Positions 15,227 through 23,677 of a stretch of 24,671 bases of DNA are shown in pieces. Below the pieces are notes generated by a model. It searched no databases. It was not told the origin of the DNA and was given only the letters and a program-made list of their open reading frames with translations. Position numbers and translations under genes: made by a program. The stretch comes from an uncultured Collinsella sp. (lineage in GTDB: Bacteria; Actinomycetota; Coriobacteriia; Coriobacteriales; Coriobacteriaceae), in assembly GCA_902478825.1 (NCBI GenBank), contig CABSMK010000006.1, forward strand, positions 1 to 24,671. The letters run 5' to 3'. Every line of letters starts with the position of its first letter. Positions within the stretch are counted from its first letter, which is position 1.

Positions 15227-16252
15227 ATGAAACAGTACACGGTTGCTATTTTGGGCGCGACGGGAGCCGTGGGCACCCAGATGCTCGAGTGCCTCAACGA
15301 GCAGGAGTTTCCGGTCGGTAAGCTCAAGCTGCTGGCGAGCGCGCGCTCTGCGGGCAAGACCGTTGAGTTCCGCGGCGAGCAAATCGTGATTGAGGAGGCT
15401 TGCCCCGAGGCCTTTGAGGGCTGCGATATTGTGCTTGGCGCCGCTGGCGACGATATCGCGAAGGAGCTGCTGCCCGAGGCCGTCAAGCGCGGCGCTGTCG
15501 TGGTCGACAACAGCCACGCCTTCCGTCTGGACCCTGAGGTGCCGCTGGTCGTGCCCGAGATCAATGCCGACGATATCAAGTGGCATCACGGCCTTATCGC
15601 CAACCCCAACTGCGCGACCATTATCGGCCTGGTTCCCACCTGGCCGCTGCATCAGCTTGCCGGCGTAAAGCGTATGATCGTGTCCACGTATCAGGCAGCT
15701 TCGGGCGCCGGTGCCCCCGGTATGGCCGAGCTCGAAGCACAGCTTGCCGCCCTGGGCCGTGGCGAGGAGATTCCCGAGCCGCGCGCCTTCGCCGCCCAGC
15801 TGGCGAGCAACCTGATTCCGCAGATTGGCGGCGTCAAGGAGGAGGGCTTTACCTCCGAGGAGATGAAGCTGCAAAACGAGGGCCGTAAGATCATGCATCT
15901 GCCCGAGCTGCGCGTGAACTGCACCTGCGTGCGCGTGCCCGTGCTGCGTTCGCACTCCGAGAGCATTACGCTCGAGTTTGAGCGCGATATTACGGTGGAA
16001 GAGGCCCGTGCTGCGCTGGCTGCTGCTCCTGGCGTCAAGCTGGTTGACGATATGGCTGCCGAGGATGCACACGACCGCTTCCCCATGCCGATGGACACCT
16101 CCGACCAGGACCTGATTTGGGTCGGCCGCGTGCGCCGCGACATCTCGAACCCCGAGGCTGCGCGCGGCATCACCTTCTGGTGCTGCGGCGACCAAATCCG
16201 TAAGGGCGCGGCAACCAACGCCGTCCAGATCGCCAAGCTGCTCTGCGAGTAG
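15227..16252 (+). CDS. asd: Aspartate-semialdehyde dehydrogenase
   Basis: This 341-residue NADP-dependent enzyme reduces aspartyl phosphate, the aspartokinase product, to aspartate semialdehyde. The Rossmann nucleotide-binding motif is VAILGATGAVGTQML (about 6-20). The catalytic cysteine is in IANPNCATI (C129), and STYQAASGAGAPGMAEL follows. PELRVNCTCVRVPVLRSHSE and a C-terminal WVGRVRRDISNP complete the family pattern. GGGGGAAG lies 4-11 nt before ATG 15227; an in-frame ATG 87 nt upstream is rejected because it would add residues unlike the family. The neighbouring aspartokinase carries out the previous step. ACCTGTCC starts 4 nt after the stop, and NP2 begins 12 nt after it. Confidence 0.96.
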   Translation: MKQYTVAILGATGAVGTQMLECLNEQEFPVGKLKLLASARSAGKTVEFRGEQIVIEEACPEAFEGCDIVLGAAGDDIAKELLPEAVKRGAVVVDNSHAFRLDPEVPLVVPEINADDIKWHHGLIANPNCATIIGLVPTWPLHQLAGVKRMIVSTYQAASGAGAPGMAELEAQLAALGRGEEIPEPRAFAAQLASNLIPQIGGVKEEGFTSEEMKLQNEGRKIMHLPELRVNCTCVRVPVLRSHSESITLEFERDITVEEARAALAAAPGVKLVDDMAAEDAHDRFPMPMDTSDQDLIWVGRVRRDISNPEAARGITFWCCGDQIRKGAATNAVQIAKLLCE

Positions 16253-16264
16253 GTTGACCTGTCC

Positions 16265-16394
16265 GGCGGGGGCCGGACTTAGTTTTCAGAACGTCCTCGA
16301 CCATGTGTGGCGCCTTGTCCTGCTCCTTCGGAGCCGCGGACAAGGCGCCACACTGGTCTGCGGAGTGTTCTGAAAACTAAGCCCGGCCCCCGCC
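16265..16394 (-). repeat. Nested palindromic element NP2, after asd
   Basis: The outer arms are 28 nt (16265-16292 and 16367-16394) with 27 matches; the odd pair is G-U in minus-strand RNA. The inner arms are 16 nt and perfect (16305-16320 and 16338-16353) around a 17-nt loop with GCTCC-TTC-GGAGC. Read on the minus strand, the order is CGCAGG, outer arm, 3 nt, TCCGCAG (16364-16358), inner hairpin, GAGGACG (16298-16292), outer arm, GGACAGGT. This is the same order as NP1 on the plus strand. The inner stem and loop are also alike in sequence (CCTTGTCC and GGAGCAGG shared). Confidence 0.88.
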
Positions 16395-16495
16395 TGCGGT
16401 GACTCGGCTGCGAGCAGTCTGCGATGGGGCCGTTGTTGGTTGGGGCCGCTGGCCTGATGTGGGGGCGCGCGGCTGTTGCGGGCCCTGGTCCCGGT

Positions 16496-16650
16496 GGCGG
16501 CCTCGGCGCGTTGCGCCTGCCGCCTTTGGGGACTGTGGGGCGCGGCCGGCAGCTGCGGCGCGTTGCGCCTGCTGCCTGCGGGGACTTTGGGGTCGTGCGG
16601 CAGCTGCGGCGCTGCGCGCCTGCTGCCTTGGGTGACTTTGGGGTCGATTG
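16496..16650. repeat. Three imperfect 51-bp tandem copies
   Basis: Copies start near 16496, 16548 and 16599. Each contains GCGGCGCG or a close variant, CGCCTGCTGCC or CGCCTGCCGCC, and GGGGACTTTGGGG or a variant. The third copy is the most diverged. The period is a multiple of three, but no start codon with a ribosome-binding site makes use of it. It is probably non-coding. Confidence 0.75.
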
Positions 16651-16705
16651 GGGTTGTCTGCACAATTCGCGGTATTATGTTGCGGAGTTTTGAAAGGAGC
16701 CGCTG

Positions 16706-17284
16706 GTGGTCACGACGACGTTTGCTTCGCCTTTGGGCGAAATCTTGCTTGCCGCTGATGGCCGCGGTCTGACGGGACTTTGGTTTGAGGGGCAGGAGCA
16801 TTTTGGCTCCACGCTTCTCAAAGAAGATCCCGAACATGTTGAAGGCGCCGATGCAGTTTCTGGTGCTGGCGGCATGTCGTCGGTGAGTCCGGCAAATGGT
16901 GCGGCGTCTTCGGTGCTTGAGCGTTCCTGGGCTTGGCTGAATGCTTATTTTGCAGGGCAGGAACCTCGGTTTACGCCGCCGTTGCATATGATCGGCACGG
17001 CGTTTCAGCGTGAAGTTTGGTACGAGCTGCTTTCTATTCCGCGTGGCGAGGTCGCTACGTATGGCGAGATCGCCCAGCGTGTTGCGGCTCGACATCGTGT
17101 ACCGGGAAACGAGGCGCCCGTTGTGTCTCCCCGTGCCGTGGGGACTGCGGTTGCACGCAATCCCATTTCGATTATCGTGCCGTGCCATCGCGTGGTTGCC
17201 GCCGATGGTTCGCTCAACGGATATGCCGGCGGGCTTGACCGCAAGGAGTGGCTGCTTCGGCTTGAGGGCGCGTACGAGGAATAG
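16706..17284 (+). CDS. ogt: Methylated-DNA-[protein]-cysteine S-methyltransferase
   Basis: This 192-residue DNA repair protein transfers the alkyl group from O6-alkylguanine to its own cysteine and is used once. The active-site motif is IIVPCHRVV (C160), preceded by the helix-turn-helix region RGEVATYGEIAQRVA (about 113-127) and the arginine finger region AVGTAVARNPI. The N-terminal domain (1-90) is less conserved and carries a Ser/Gly/Ala-rich insertion at about 43-68. The start is GTG 16706, with AAAGGAG 6 nt upstream. The sequence VPGNEAPVVSPRAVG adds a loop not present in the shortest homologues. ogt and adaB/ada C-terminal type names both apply to such single-domain proteins. Confidence 0.93.
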   Translation: MVTTTFASPLGEILLAADGRGLTGLWFEGQEHFGSTLLKEDPEHVEGADAVSGAGGMSSVSPANGAASSVLERSWAWLNAYFAGQEPRFTPPLHMIGTAFQREVWYELLSIPRGEVATYGEIAQRVAARHRVPGNEAPVVSPRAVGTAVARNPISIIVPCHRVVAADGSLNGYAGGLDRKEWLLRLEGAYEE

Positions 17285-17429
17285 TGCCCGAGCTCTTTGC
17301 ATGATAAAGGTGCCGCGAAAGGGTGAGTTGCTGTTCTATCGTCTCCGGCGTGCGGACAAGCGTTTGACATCTGCGCCTTAAGTTTGGCTAAGCCATATCC
17401 TGCGTATTTAAAAACGCGCAGGTTGAGCG

Positions 17430-17480
17430 GCTAAGGCTGCGCTAAGGCGGTTGACGGTGCGCTATCATCGGCAGTATCGA
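17430..17480 (+). promoter_or_regulatory. Promoter with tandem direct repeats before the response regulator
   Basis: GCTAAGGC occurs at 17430-17437 and again at 17441-17448, an 11-bp step, which is the geometry bound by OmpR-family dimers. TTGACG (17451-17456) follows at once and, after 17-18 bp, GTATCG/TATCGA (17474-17480) may be the -10 box. The response-regulator gene starts 33 nt later. A related GGCTAAGCC lies upstream near 17386. Autoregulation is inferred. The rest of 17285-17429 shows nothing I can name. Confidence 0.5.
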
Positions 17481-17512
17481 AACCTGTATAGCCGTGCGCC
17501 AAAGGAACAACT

Positions 17513-18196
17513 ATGAAGCTGATGCTTGCCGAGGACGAACCCGGCCTCTCCCGCGCCCTTACCGCGATTCTTCAACATAGCGACTACGAGGTCGATACCG
17601 CGCTCGATGGTCTGACGGCGCTCGAGTATCTGCTCGCCAACGACTATGACGCCGCAATTCTGGACATCATGATGCCCGGCATGGACGGTATCGAGGTACT
17701 CAAGCGCACACGCGCCGCCGGTAAGCGACTGCCCATCATCATGCTCACGGCAAAAAGCGAGGTGTCCGATAAGGTCGAGGGCCTGGATGCCGGTGCCAAC
17801 GACTACCTGACCAAGCCGTTCGCCGCCAAGGAGCTGCTCGCACGCATTCGCGCCATGACGCGTGCCGCGACGGCAATTGACGCCACGACGCTCAGCGTGG
17901 GCAACGTGCGCCTCGACACGGCATCGTGCACACTCGTGGGCCCTTTGGGCGAGGAGCACCTGGCCAATCGAGAGTTTCAGCTTATGGAGCTCTTTATGCG
18001 CAACGCCGGCACGCGCATGCCCACCGAGCGTTTGATGCTCGAAGTTTGGGGTGAGGACGCGCCCGAAGGCGCTAACGTGGTGTGGGTCTATATCTCGTAC
18101 CTGCGCAAAAAGCTGACGGCGCTTGGTGCCAACGTGGCCATCCGTGCATCGCGCAACCAGGGCTATTCGCTCGAGGTTGTTGAGGAGGGCGAATAG
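17513..18196 (+). CDS. OmpR/PhoB-family response regulator
   Basis: This 227-residue transcription factor is phosphorylated by the adjacent kinase. The receiver domain (1-115) has the acidic pair in MLAEDEP (E7, D8), phospho-acceptor D51 in AILDIMMPGMDG, T79 in IMLTAK and K101 in LTKPF. The C-terminal winged-helix domain (about 128-225) carries FQLMELFMRNAGTRMPTERLMLEVWG and VWVYISYLRKKL. AAAGGA lies about 7 nt before the ATG. The kinase gene begins 2 nt after the stop, and an ABC transporter follows, so the target is likely that transporter and possibly its own promoter. Confidence 0.94.
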   Translation: MKLMLAEDEPGLSRALTAILQHSDYEVDTALDGLTALEYLLANDYDAAILDIMMPGMDGIEVLKRTRAAGKRLPIIMLTAKSEVSDKVEGLDAGANDYLTKPFAAKELLARIRAMTRAATAIDATTLSVGNVRLDTASCTLVGPLGEEHLANREFQLMELFMRNAGTRMPTERLMLEVWGEDAPEGANVVWVYISYLRKKLTALGANVAIRASRNQGYSLEVVEEGE

Positions 18197-18198
18197 GC

Positions 18199-19578
18199 GT
18201 GAGCGCGAGTGCGTGGTGGAAGCGCACGACGGCAAAGCTCGGCATGGGCGCGGACTCGGGTAATCCGGGGCGCGCCGATGCTGCCAGTGCAATGGGACGT
18301 CGCCTGCGTCGTAAGTTCATCCTGGTTGCCATGGGTGCCGTGACCGCCGTGCTTACGCTTATCATCGCCGGCATCAATATCGTCAACTACTCGCATGTCT
18401 GCAAGATGGCCGACGCTCGTCTGGACTATATCTTGGCGGGCAAGGACGGCATCGATTGGACGGATGAGCCCAAGACCGATCTCGGCGAGGATGTGGGCGC
18501 CGGTAAGACCGCTGCCGGTGACAGGGTGGTCATGCGCACCGGGCACTTCGAAGGTATGACGGCGGAGTCTCCCTTCGACACGCGCTACTTTACGGTGTCG
18601 ATTGCCGGTGGGCAGGTGACCGATGTCAACACGGCCCGCATTGCCGCGGTGGGTGCCAAGCGTGCTGCACGCATCGCTGCAGGACTATATTCCAAGGGTT
18701 GGACCTCGGGCTTTTCTGGTAACTACCGCTATACGGTTACGGTTCAGGGCGACGAGACCACCTATGTGTTTGTGGACTGCTCGCGCGAGCTTGCAAGCTT
18801 TCATTCGTTTTTGAGCGCGAGCGTGGCGATTAGTTGCATTGGCTGGCTGGCGGTGTTGGCAATTGTGGCGGGTGCCTCGGGCGCGGTGATTCGGCCGATG
18901 GTCGAGAGCTACAGCAAGCAAAAGCGCTTTATTACCGATGCAAGCCACGAGATCAAGACGCCGCTGGCCGTGATTGATGCCGCCAATGAGGTGCAAGAGA
19001 TCGAGAGCGGCGAGAGCGAGTGGACGCAGAGCATTCACGAACAGGTTGCACGGTTGACGGCGCTCACGGAGCGTCTGGTGTTTTTGGCTCGCATGGACGA
19101 GGGTTCGGCGGGCTTTACCATGATATCGATCGATCTTTCGGAGGCAGTGGACAAGGCGGCGTCGCCGTTTGAGTCGGTGGCGGTTTCGCGTGGCAAGCGT
19201 CTGTCGACGTCGATTGCGAGTGGCGTGCGGGCCCATGCCGATGCTGCAGCGGTGGCGCAGGTGGTTGAGCTGCTGCTGGATAACGCCACGCGCTATGCGA
19301 GTGAGGGCAGTGTAATTGAGTTGAGTCTGCGTGCCGTCTCACGCGGTGCAGGCAAAGGTTCGGCCGAGCTTGTCGTTTCGAACGCCGTGGACGAGCTGCC
19401 CGAAGGCGACCTAGATCGATTGTTCGACCGCTTCTATCGTGCGGACGTGTCGCGCAGCTCCAAGACGGGCGGCTCGGGCGTGGGCCTATCCGTGGTGCGT
19501 GCCATCGCCGAAGCCCATGGTGGGAGCGCTTCTGTCTGCGGCCACGGCAACCAGATCACCTTCACCGTCCGCCTCTAA
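18199..19578 (+). CDS. Sensor histidine kinase
   Basis: This 459-residue membrane kinase has a cytoplasmic N-tail, TM1 at about 41-63, an extracellular sensor region of about 140 residues, and TM2 at about 206-231. The dimerisation/phosphoacceptor helix is RFITDASHEIKTPLAVI (H250), the N-box is LLLDNATRYA and the G-boxes are GGSGVGLSVV. The start is GTG 18199; GAGGAGGG inside the end of the response-regulator gene serves as its ribosome-binding site, so the two are translationally linked. The architecture is that of the general EnvZ/VanS class. It has a sizeable external domain, unlike the BceS type with almost none, so it may sense its ligand directly. The signal is unknown. Confidence 0.92.
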   Translation: MSASAWWKRTTAKLGMGADSGNPGRADAASAMGRRLRRKFILVAMGAVTAVLTLIIAGINIVNYSHVCKMADARLDYILAGKDGIDWTDEPKTDLGEDVGAGKTAAGDRVVMRTGHFEGMTAESPFDTRYFTVSIAGGQVTDVNTARIAAVGAKRAARIAAGLYSKGWTSGFSGNYRYTVTVQGDETTYVFVDCSRELASFHSFLSASVAISCIGWLAVLAIVAGASGAVIRPMVESYSKQKRFITDASHEIKTPLAVIDAANEVQEIESGESEWTQSIHEQVARLTALTERLVFLARMDEGSAGFTMISIDLSEAVDKAASPFESVAVSRGKRLSTSIASGVRAHADAAAVAQVVELLLDNATRYASEGSVIELSLRAVSRGAGKGSAELVVSNAVDELPEGDLDRLFDRFYRADVSRSSKTGGSGVGLSVVRAIAEAHGGSASVCGHGNQITFTVRL

Positions 19579-19606
19579 AACCTGCCAAAATGAACCTGTC
19601 CCTTTT

Positions 19607-19648
19607 TGGTCGGTGCGAAATGGGTAATACTAAAGAGTTATCCGACCA
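19607..19648 (+). other. Possible leader hairpin before the ABC ATPase gene
   Basis: TGGTCGG (19607-19613) is the inverse of CCGACCA (19642-19648). GGGTAA (19622-19627) can alternatively pair with TTATCC (19638-19643), so the two structures exclude each other. TAATAC (19625-19630) might also be a -10 box. It lies in the 85-bp gap between the kinase and ATPase genes. Confidence 0.35.
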
Positions 19649-19663
19649 GATGGGAATTAATCG

Positions 19664-20365
<702 letters not shown>

Positions 20366-20370
20366 CGCCC

Positions 20371-23136
20371 ATGGATCAGGACCGCCAAAACAGCCAACGC
20401 CGCGACGCGCAGAACACGGAGCGCGAGCAGGATTTTACGACCTACCGCACTGCCCAAAGCTCAAACGATATGGTGCCGACGGTGTTTCGCCGCGGTGTCT
20501 ACCGCACGATTCGCGGCAGCCTCAAACGCTTCTTGTCTATCGTCGTGATCACCGCGCTCGGCGTGAGCGTGATGTGCGGCCTTAAGGCGGGTTGCGAGGA
20601 CCTGTGCGATTCGGTTGACGCCTACTTCGACCAGCAAAATGTCTATGACATTAACGTGCAGTCGACCTATGGCCTGACTGACGATGATCTCGACGCCATC
20701 CAAGAGGTCGATGGCGTCGAAACGGCCGAGGGCATCTACACCGAGACCGCCTACACCGCCGTGGGCACAACGCGCGAGCGCGTGGTCGTGCAAAGTCTCT
20801 CCAAGGAGAATATCGATCAGCCAGTGCTCGTGAACGGCGATTTGCCCGAGAGCGCCGATGAGGTCGCGGTGACTTCGAAGTTCCTGAAGGCTTCGGGCAA
20901 AAAGCTCGGCGATACGGTGAGCTTTGCTGCCAACGATGCGAGCTCGTCGAACCAAAGCGCCAAGGATCAGTTTGCCGATGGCGATTACACCATCACGGCC
21001 GAGGTTCTCGATCCCACTGATGTGAGCTCCGACTCGACGGTCAACGCCTTCCGTGCCGCCTCGGCGGCGGACTATAAGTTCTATGTGAGCGAGGACGCCG
21101 CGACATCTTCTTCCTACTCCGCGGTCCACGTGGTCGTCGAGGGAGCCAAGGATCTCAACTCATATTCGGATGCCTACGCGGCAAAGATCAATGAGGTCAA
21201 GGGCAATATAGAGAAGATCCGCGAGGAGCGTGAGAAGGCGCGCGCTCAGGAGCTGACGGTCGACACGCCGACAAGCTTGGATGCGGCCGAGCGTCAGGCC
21301 GCCATGCTCTTTGGGATCGAGCAGGACAACATCAATCGCATGGCCGAGGGCAGCGACGAGCGTGCGCAGGCGCAAGCCGACCTGGACCAGCGCCGTGCCG
21401 CCGCCGACCAACAGTTTGCCGACGCCCGCGCCGAGCTTTCCGATCTGGGAGAATGCACCTGGTACATCCAGGACCGCGGCAATATCGCAAGCTACTCGAG
21501 CGTGGAGAGCGATAGCTCGTCAATTGAAGCCATCGCCACGGTGTTCCCGTTCATCTTCTTTATCGTCGCCGTGCTCATCAGCCTTACCACCGCCACGCGT
21601 ATGGTCGAGGAGGAGCGCACGCTCATCGGCCTGTATAAGGCGCTCGGCTATTCGCGCGGACGCATCCTGTCCAAATACGTGGACTATGCGCTGTGGGCTT
21701 GTCTGATCGGCGGCGTGCTCGGCAACATCATCGGATTTGTGGGCCTGCCGCTGTTCCTGTTTACGGTGTTCGACGACATGTACTCGCTGCCCCAGATGCT
21801 GCTTTCGTACGACATCGTGTCCTCGATCGTCTCGGTGGCGCTGTTTGCCGTGGGCGTGGTGGGCGCCACGATTATCGCCTGCCGCCACGAGATGGCCGAG
21901 ACCCCGGCCTCGCTTATGCGTCCCAAGGCCCCGCGCGCTGGCTCGCGCATCTTGCTCGAGCGCATCGGCTTTATCTGGCGCCGCATGGGCTTTTTGAACA
22001 AGGTCGCTGCACGCAACCTATTCCGTTACAAAAAGCGCGCCTTTATGACCATCTTTGGCATCGCGGGCTGTACGGCGCTTGTGATTTGCGGCATGGGCAT
22101 CCGCGATACGTCGGTGGCGCTTTCGCCCAAGCAGTACGGGCATATCACGCGCTATGACCTGCTGGCGGTTGCCAATCCCGACGATTTTTCGCAGACGTGC
22201 GCGGCATTGGATGAGCGAAGCGCAGCCAAGGATTCCGACGTGACCGTGACTTCGACGCTGCCGATTATGACCGACAACGTCACCTTTACATTTGGCGGCA
22301 AGAGCGAGACCGTGCAGCTGATCGTGGTGCCCGATGACCGCACGAACGACCTGGACGACTACGCGCGTCTCGAGGATGAGTCCAAAGAGCCACTGTCTTT
22401 GCGTGACGGAGACGTGTATCTGAGCAAGAGTTCACAGCTGGTTCTTGGGATTCAGCCGGGCGACACGGCGCAGGTCCAGGATTCGTCGCTCAACGTCGCC
22501 AAGGTCAAAGTCAGCGACATCTCGCTCAACTATTTGGGCAACACGCTCTATATGACGCAGGGCACCTATGAGCGCGCGTTCGGCCGAAGCGCGCGTCTTA
22601 ACGGCATCTTTGTGCTGCTTAAGGGCTCGTCGGCCGACCAGATTGCGTTTAGCAAGAATCTTAAGAGTGACGGTTGGCTCACCATCTCGAGCACGGCCGA
22701 ACATTGGCAGAACTACGAGGCGAACTTCACTATCATCAATTCCGTCGTGGTGCTCGTGACCTTTATGGCGGCGTGCCTGTCGTTTGTGGTGGTGTTTACG
22801 TTGTCCAACACGAATATCTCCGAGCGCGAGCGCGAGCTGGCGACCATCAAGGTGCTGGGCTTCCGCCGTGGCGAGGTACACCATTACGTCAACAAGGAGA
22901 CGTTGATCCTCACGGCGATTGGCACCGCACTGGGCGTGCCGCTGGGTGGCCTGCTTGCCGAGAGCTTTACGTACATCCTGCAGATGCCGTCGCTGTACTT
23001 TGACGTCGAAGTCGAGCCGCTGAGCTACGTGCTTGCCGTGGTGCTTTCCTTCGGCTTTACGATCATCGTCAACCTCGCCACCAACCGAACTCTCAATAAG
23101 ATCGACATGGTCGGCGCCCTCAAGAGCGCCGAGTAA
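20371..23136 (+). CDS. Large FtsX-domain ABC permease
   Basis: This 921-residue membrane protein has two FtsX domains. TM1 (FLSIVVITALGVSVMCGL, about 50-68) is followed by a large external region of about 330 residues with a coiled-coil stretch (about 275-360). Three TM helices follow (AIATVFPFIFFIVAVLISL, YALWACLIGGVLGNIIGFVG, IVSSIVSVALFAVGVVGA). The second half repeats the pattern: a TM at MTIFGIAGCTALVICGMG, an external region of about 200 residues, and three TMs at the end. This is the 8-TM layout of large MacB-like export or signalling permeases. ATG 20371 lies 5 nt after the ATPase stop; GTG 20359, which overlaps the ATPase, is the alternative. A terminator follows at 23198. The likely role is peptide efflux, resistance or envelope stress; the substrate is unknown. 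Confidence 0.9.
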   Translation: MDQDRQNSQRRDAQNTEREQDFTTYRTAQSSNDMVPTVFRRGVYRTIRGSLKRFLSIVVITALGVSVMCGLKAGCEDLCDSVDAYFDQQNVYDINVQSTYGLTDDDLDAIQEVDGVETAEGIYTETAYTAVGTTRERVVVQSLSKENIDQPVLVNGDLPESADEVAVTSKFLKASGKKLGDTVSFAANDASSSNQSAKDQFADGDYTITAEVLDPTDVSSDSTVNAFRAASAADYKFYVSEDAATSSSYSAVHVVVEGAKDLNSYSDAYAAKINEVKGNIEKIREEREKARAQELTVDTPTSLDAAERQAAMLFGIEQDNINRMAEGSDERAQAQADLDQRRAAADQQFADARAELSDLGECTWYIQDRGNIASYSSVESDSSSIEAIATVFPFIFFIVAVLISLTTATRMVEEERTLIGLYKALGYSRGRILSKYVDYALWACLIGGVLGNIIGFVGLPLFLFTVFDDMYSLPQMLLSYDIVSSIVSVALFAVGVVGATIIACRHEMAETPASLMRPKAPRAGSRILLERIGFIWRRMGFLNKVAARNLFRYKKRAFMTIFGIAGCTALVICGMGIRDTSVALSPKQYGHITRYDLLAVANPDDFSQTCAALDERSAAKDSDVTVTSTLPIMTDNVTFTFGGKSETVQLIVVPDDRTNDLDDYARLEDESKEPLSLRDGDVYLSKSSQLVLGIQPGDTAQVQDSSLNVAKVKVSDISLNYLGNTLYMTQGTYERAFGRSARLNGIFVLLKGSSADQIAFSKNLKSDGWLTISSTAEHWQNYEANFTIINSVVVLVTFMAACLSFVVVFTLSNTNISERERELATIKVLGFRRGEVHHYVNKETLILTAIGTALGVPLGGLLAESFTYILQMPSLYFDVEVEPLSYVLAVVLSFGFTIIVNLATNRTLNKIDMVGALKSAE

Positions 23137-23197
23137 CCTGTCCTGGGATTCAAGTTCTAGCGAGCTGCCGACGCGCCCGCAGCAGTATTTTTGCATA

Positions 23198-23241
23198 AAC
23201 CGCTCCGCCAAATGCATACTTTGACGGGGCGGTTGCTTTTT
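23198..23241 (+). terminator. Intrinsic terminator of the two-component/ABC operon
   Basis: AACCGCTCCG (23198-23207) pairs with CGGGGCGGTT (23225-23234), with one U-G pair, followed by GCTTTTT (23235-23241). It lies 62 nt after the permease stop. Confidence 0.8.
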
Positions 23242-23266
23242 GCCCACAGGTACCCCAGGGGGCGCC

Positions 23267-23478
23267 GTGCAAATTCCGGAGTATTCAGCATCCCGGGGTC
23301 CGCGGGCGCGGGGGCGGGTGCACAAAACCGCGCTGAAAGCCCCGATTCTGAGTCCCAACGCCTCTAGAGCCGCTCGTTTTTTTACAGGATGCGGCCCATG
23401 GTGCCTGCCTTTCGCCCAAAATCCAGTATGCAGGCACCCTCGGCTGCTGAATACTCCCAAAAATGCACGCCGCATCCT
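23267..23478. repeat. MITE-like inverted-repeat cluster
   Basis: GGAGTATTCAGCA (23278-23290) is perfectly inverted at 23445-23457. Extended to GTGC/GCAC, the arms are 24 nt with 20 matches (23267-23290 and 23445-23468). Overlapping this are AGGATGCGGC (23386-23395) inverted at 23469-23478, and GGTGCCTGC (23400-23408) inverted at 23430-23438. TACCCCAGG occurs as a direct repeat at 23251-23259 and 23479-23487, just outside. The layout resembles a small non-autonomous element, or a pair of structured RNAs facing each other. No transposase is present. Confidence 0.6.
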
Positions 23479-23533
23479 ACCCCAGGCACCCGCAGCAAGA
23501 AGACGAATAGCCACGGCCTCCCTAGTTACCGCA

Positions 23534-23654
23534 GGAGGCCCCAGGGCTTACCTCCCAAATCTTTCCGCAGGACGGAAGGATCCCGCCGCGCGAAGCACAC
23601 GGCGGGGTCCTGACATGTCCGAGGACGATTTGGGAGGTAAGCCCTGGGGGCTCC
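23534..23654 (+). repeat. Nested palindromic element NP3, before pfkA
   Basis: The outer arms are 27 nt (23534-23560 and 23628-23654) with 26 matches. TCCGCAG (23564-23570) lies three bases after the first arm and GAGGACG (23621-23627) directly before the second. The inner arms are 11 nt (23578-23588 and 23600-23610) with one U-G pair and an 11-nt loop. CGCAGG (23530-23535) overlaps the front. It lies 24 nt beyond the pfkA stop, in the opposite sense to pfkA. Confidence 0.88.
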
Positions 23655-23677
23655 GATGGGGGCGGTTCCAGCCGAGG

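Larger units (their letters stand above)
16253..16705. other. 453-bp region without genes between asd and the methyltransferase
   Basis: It holds the nested palindrome NP2 (16265-16394), a very GC-rich stretch with three imperfect 51-bp tandem copies (16496-16650), and a possible -10 box TATTAT (16673-16678) for the methyltransferase gene. Open frames on both strands through it look like low-complexity shadows, and I do not call a gene. Confidence 0.7.
23137..23677. other. 541-bp gene-free region between convergent permease and pfkA genes
   Basis: It holds an intrinsic terminator (23198-23241), an inverted-repeat cluster (23267-23478) and the nested palindrome NP3 (23534-23654), all listed separately. 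Open frames through it lack ribosome-binding sites and coding character. Confidence 0.75.

Noticed and set aside
16286..17302. 338-codon minus-strand frame through the 51-bp repeats
   Set aside because: It crosses NP2 and the repeats and is antisense to the methyltransferase gene; the composition is low-complexity Arg/Pro.
22432..23514. 360-codon minus-strand frame
   Set aside because: It spans the terminator and the inverted repeats and is antisense to the permease end; no ribosome-binding site fits.
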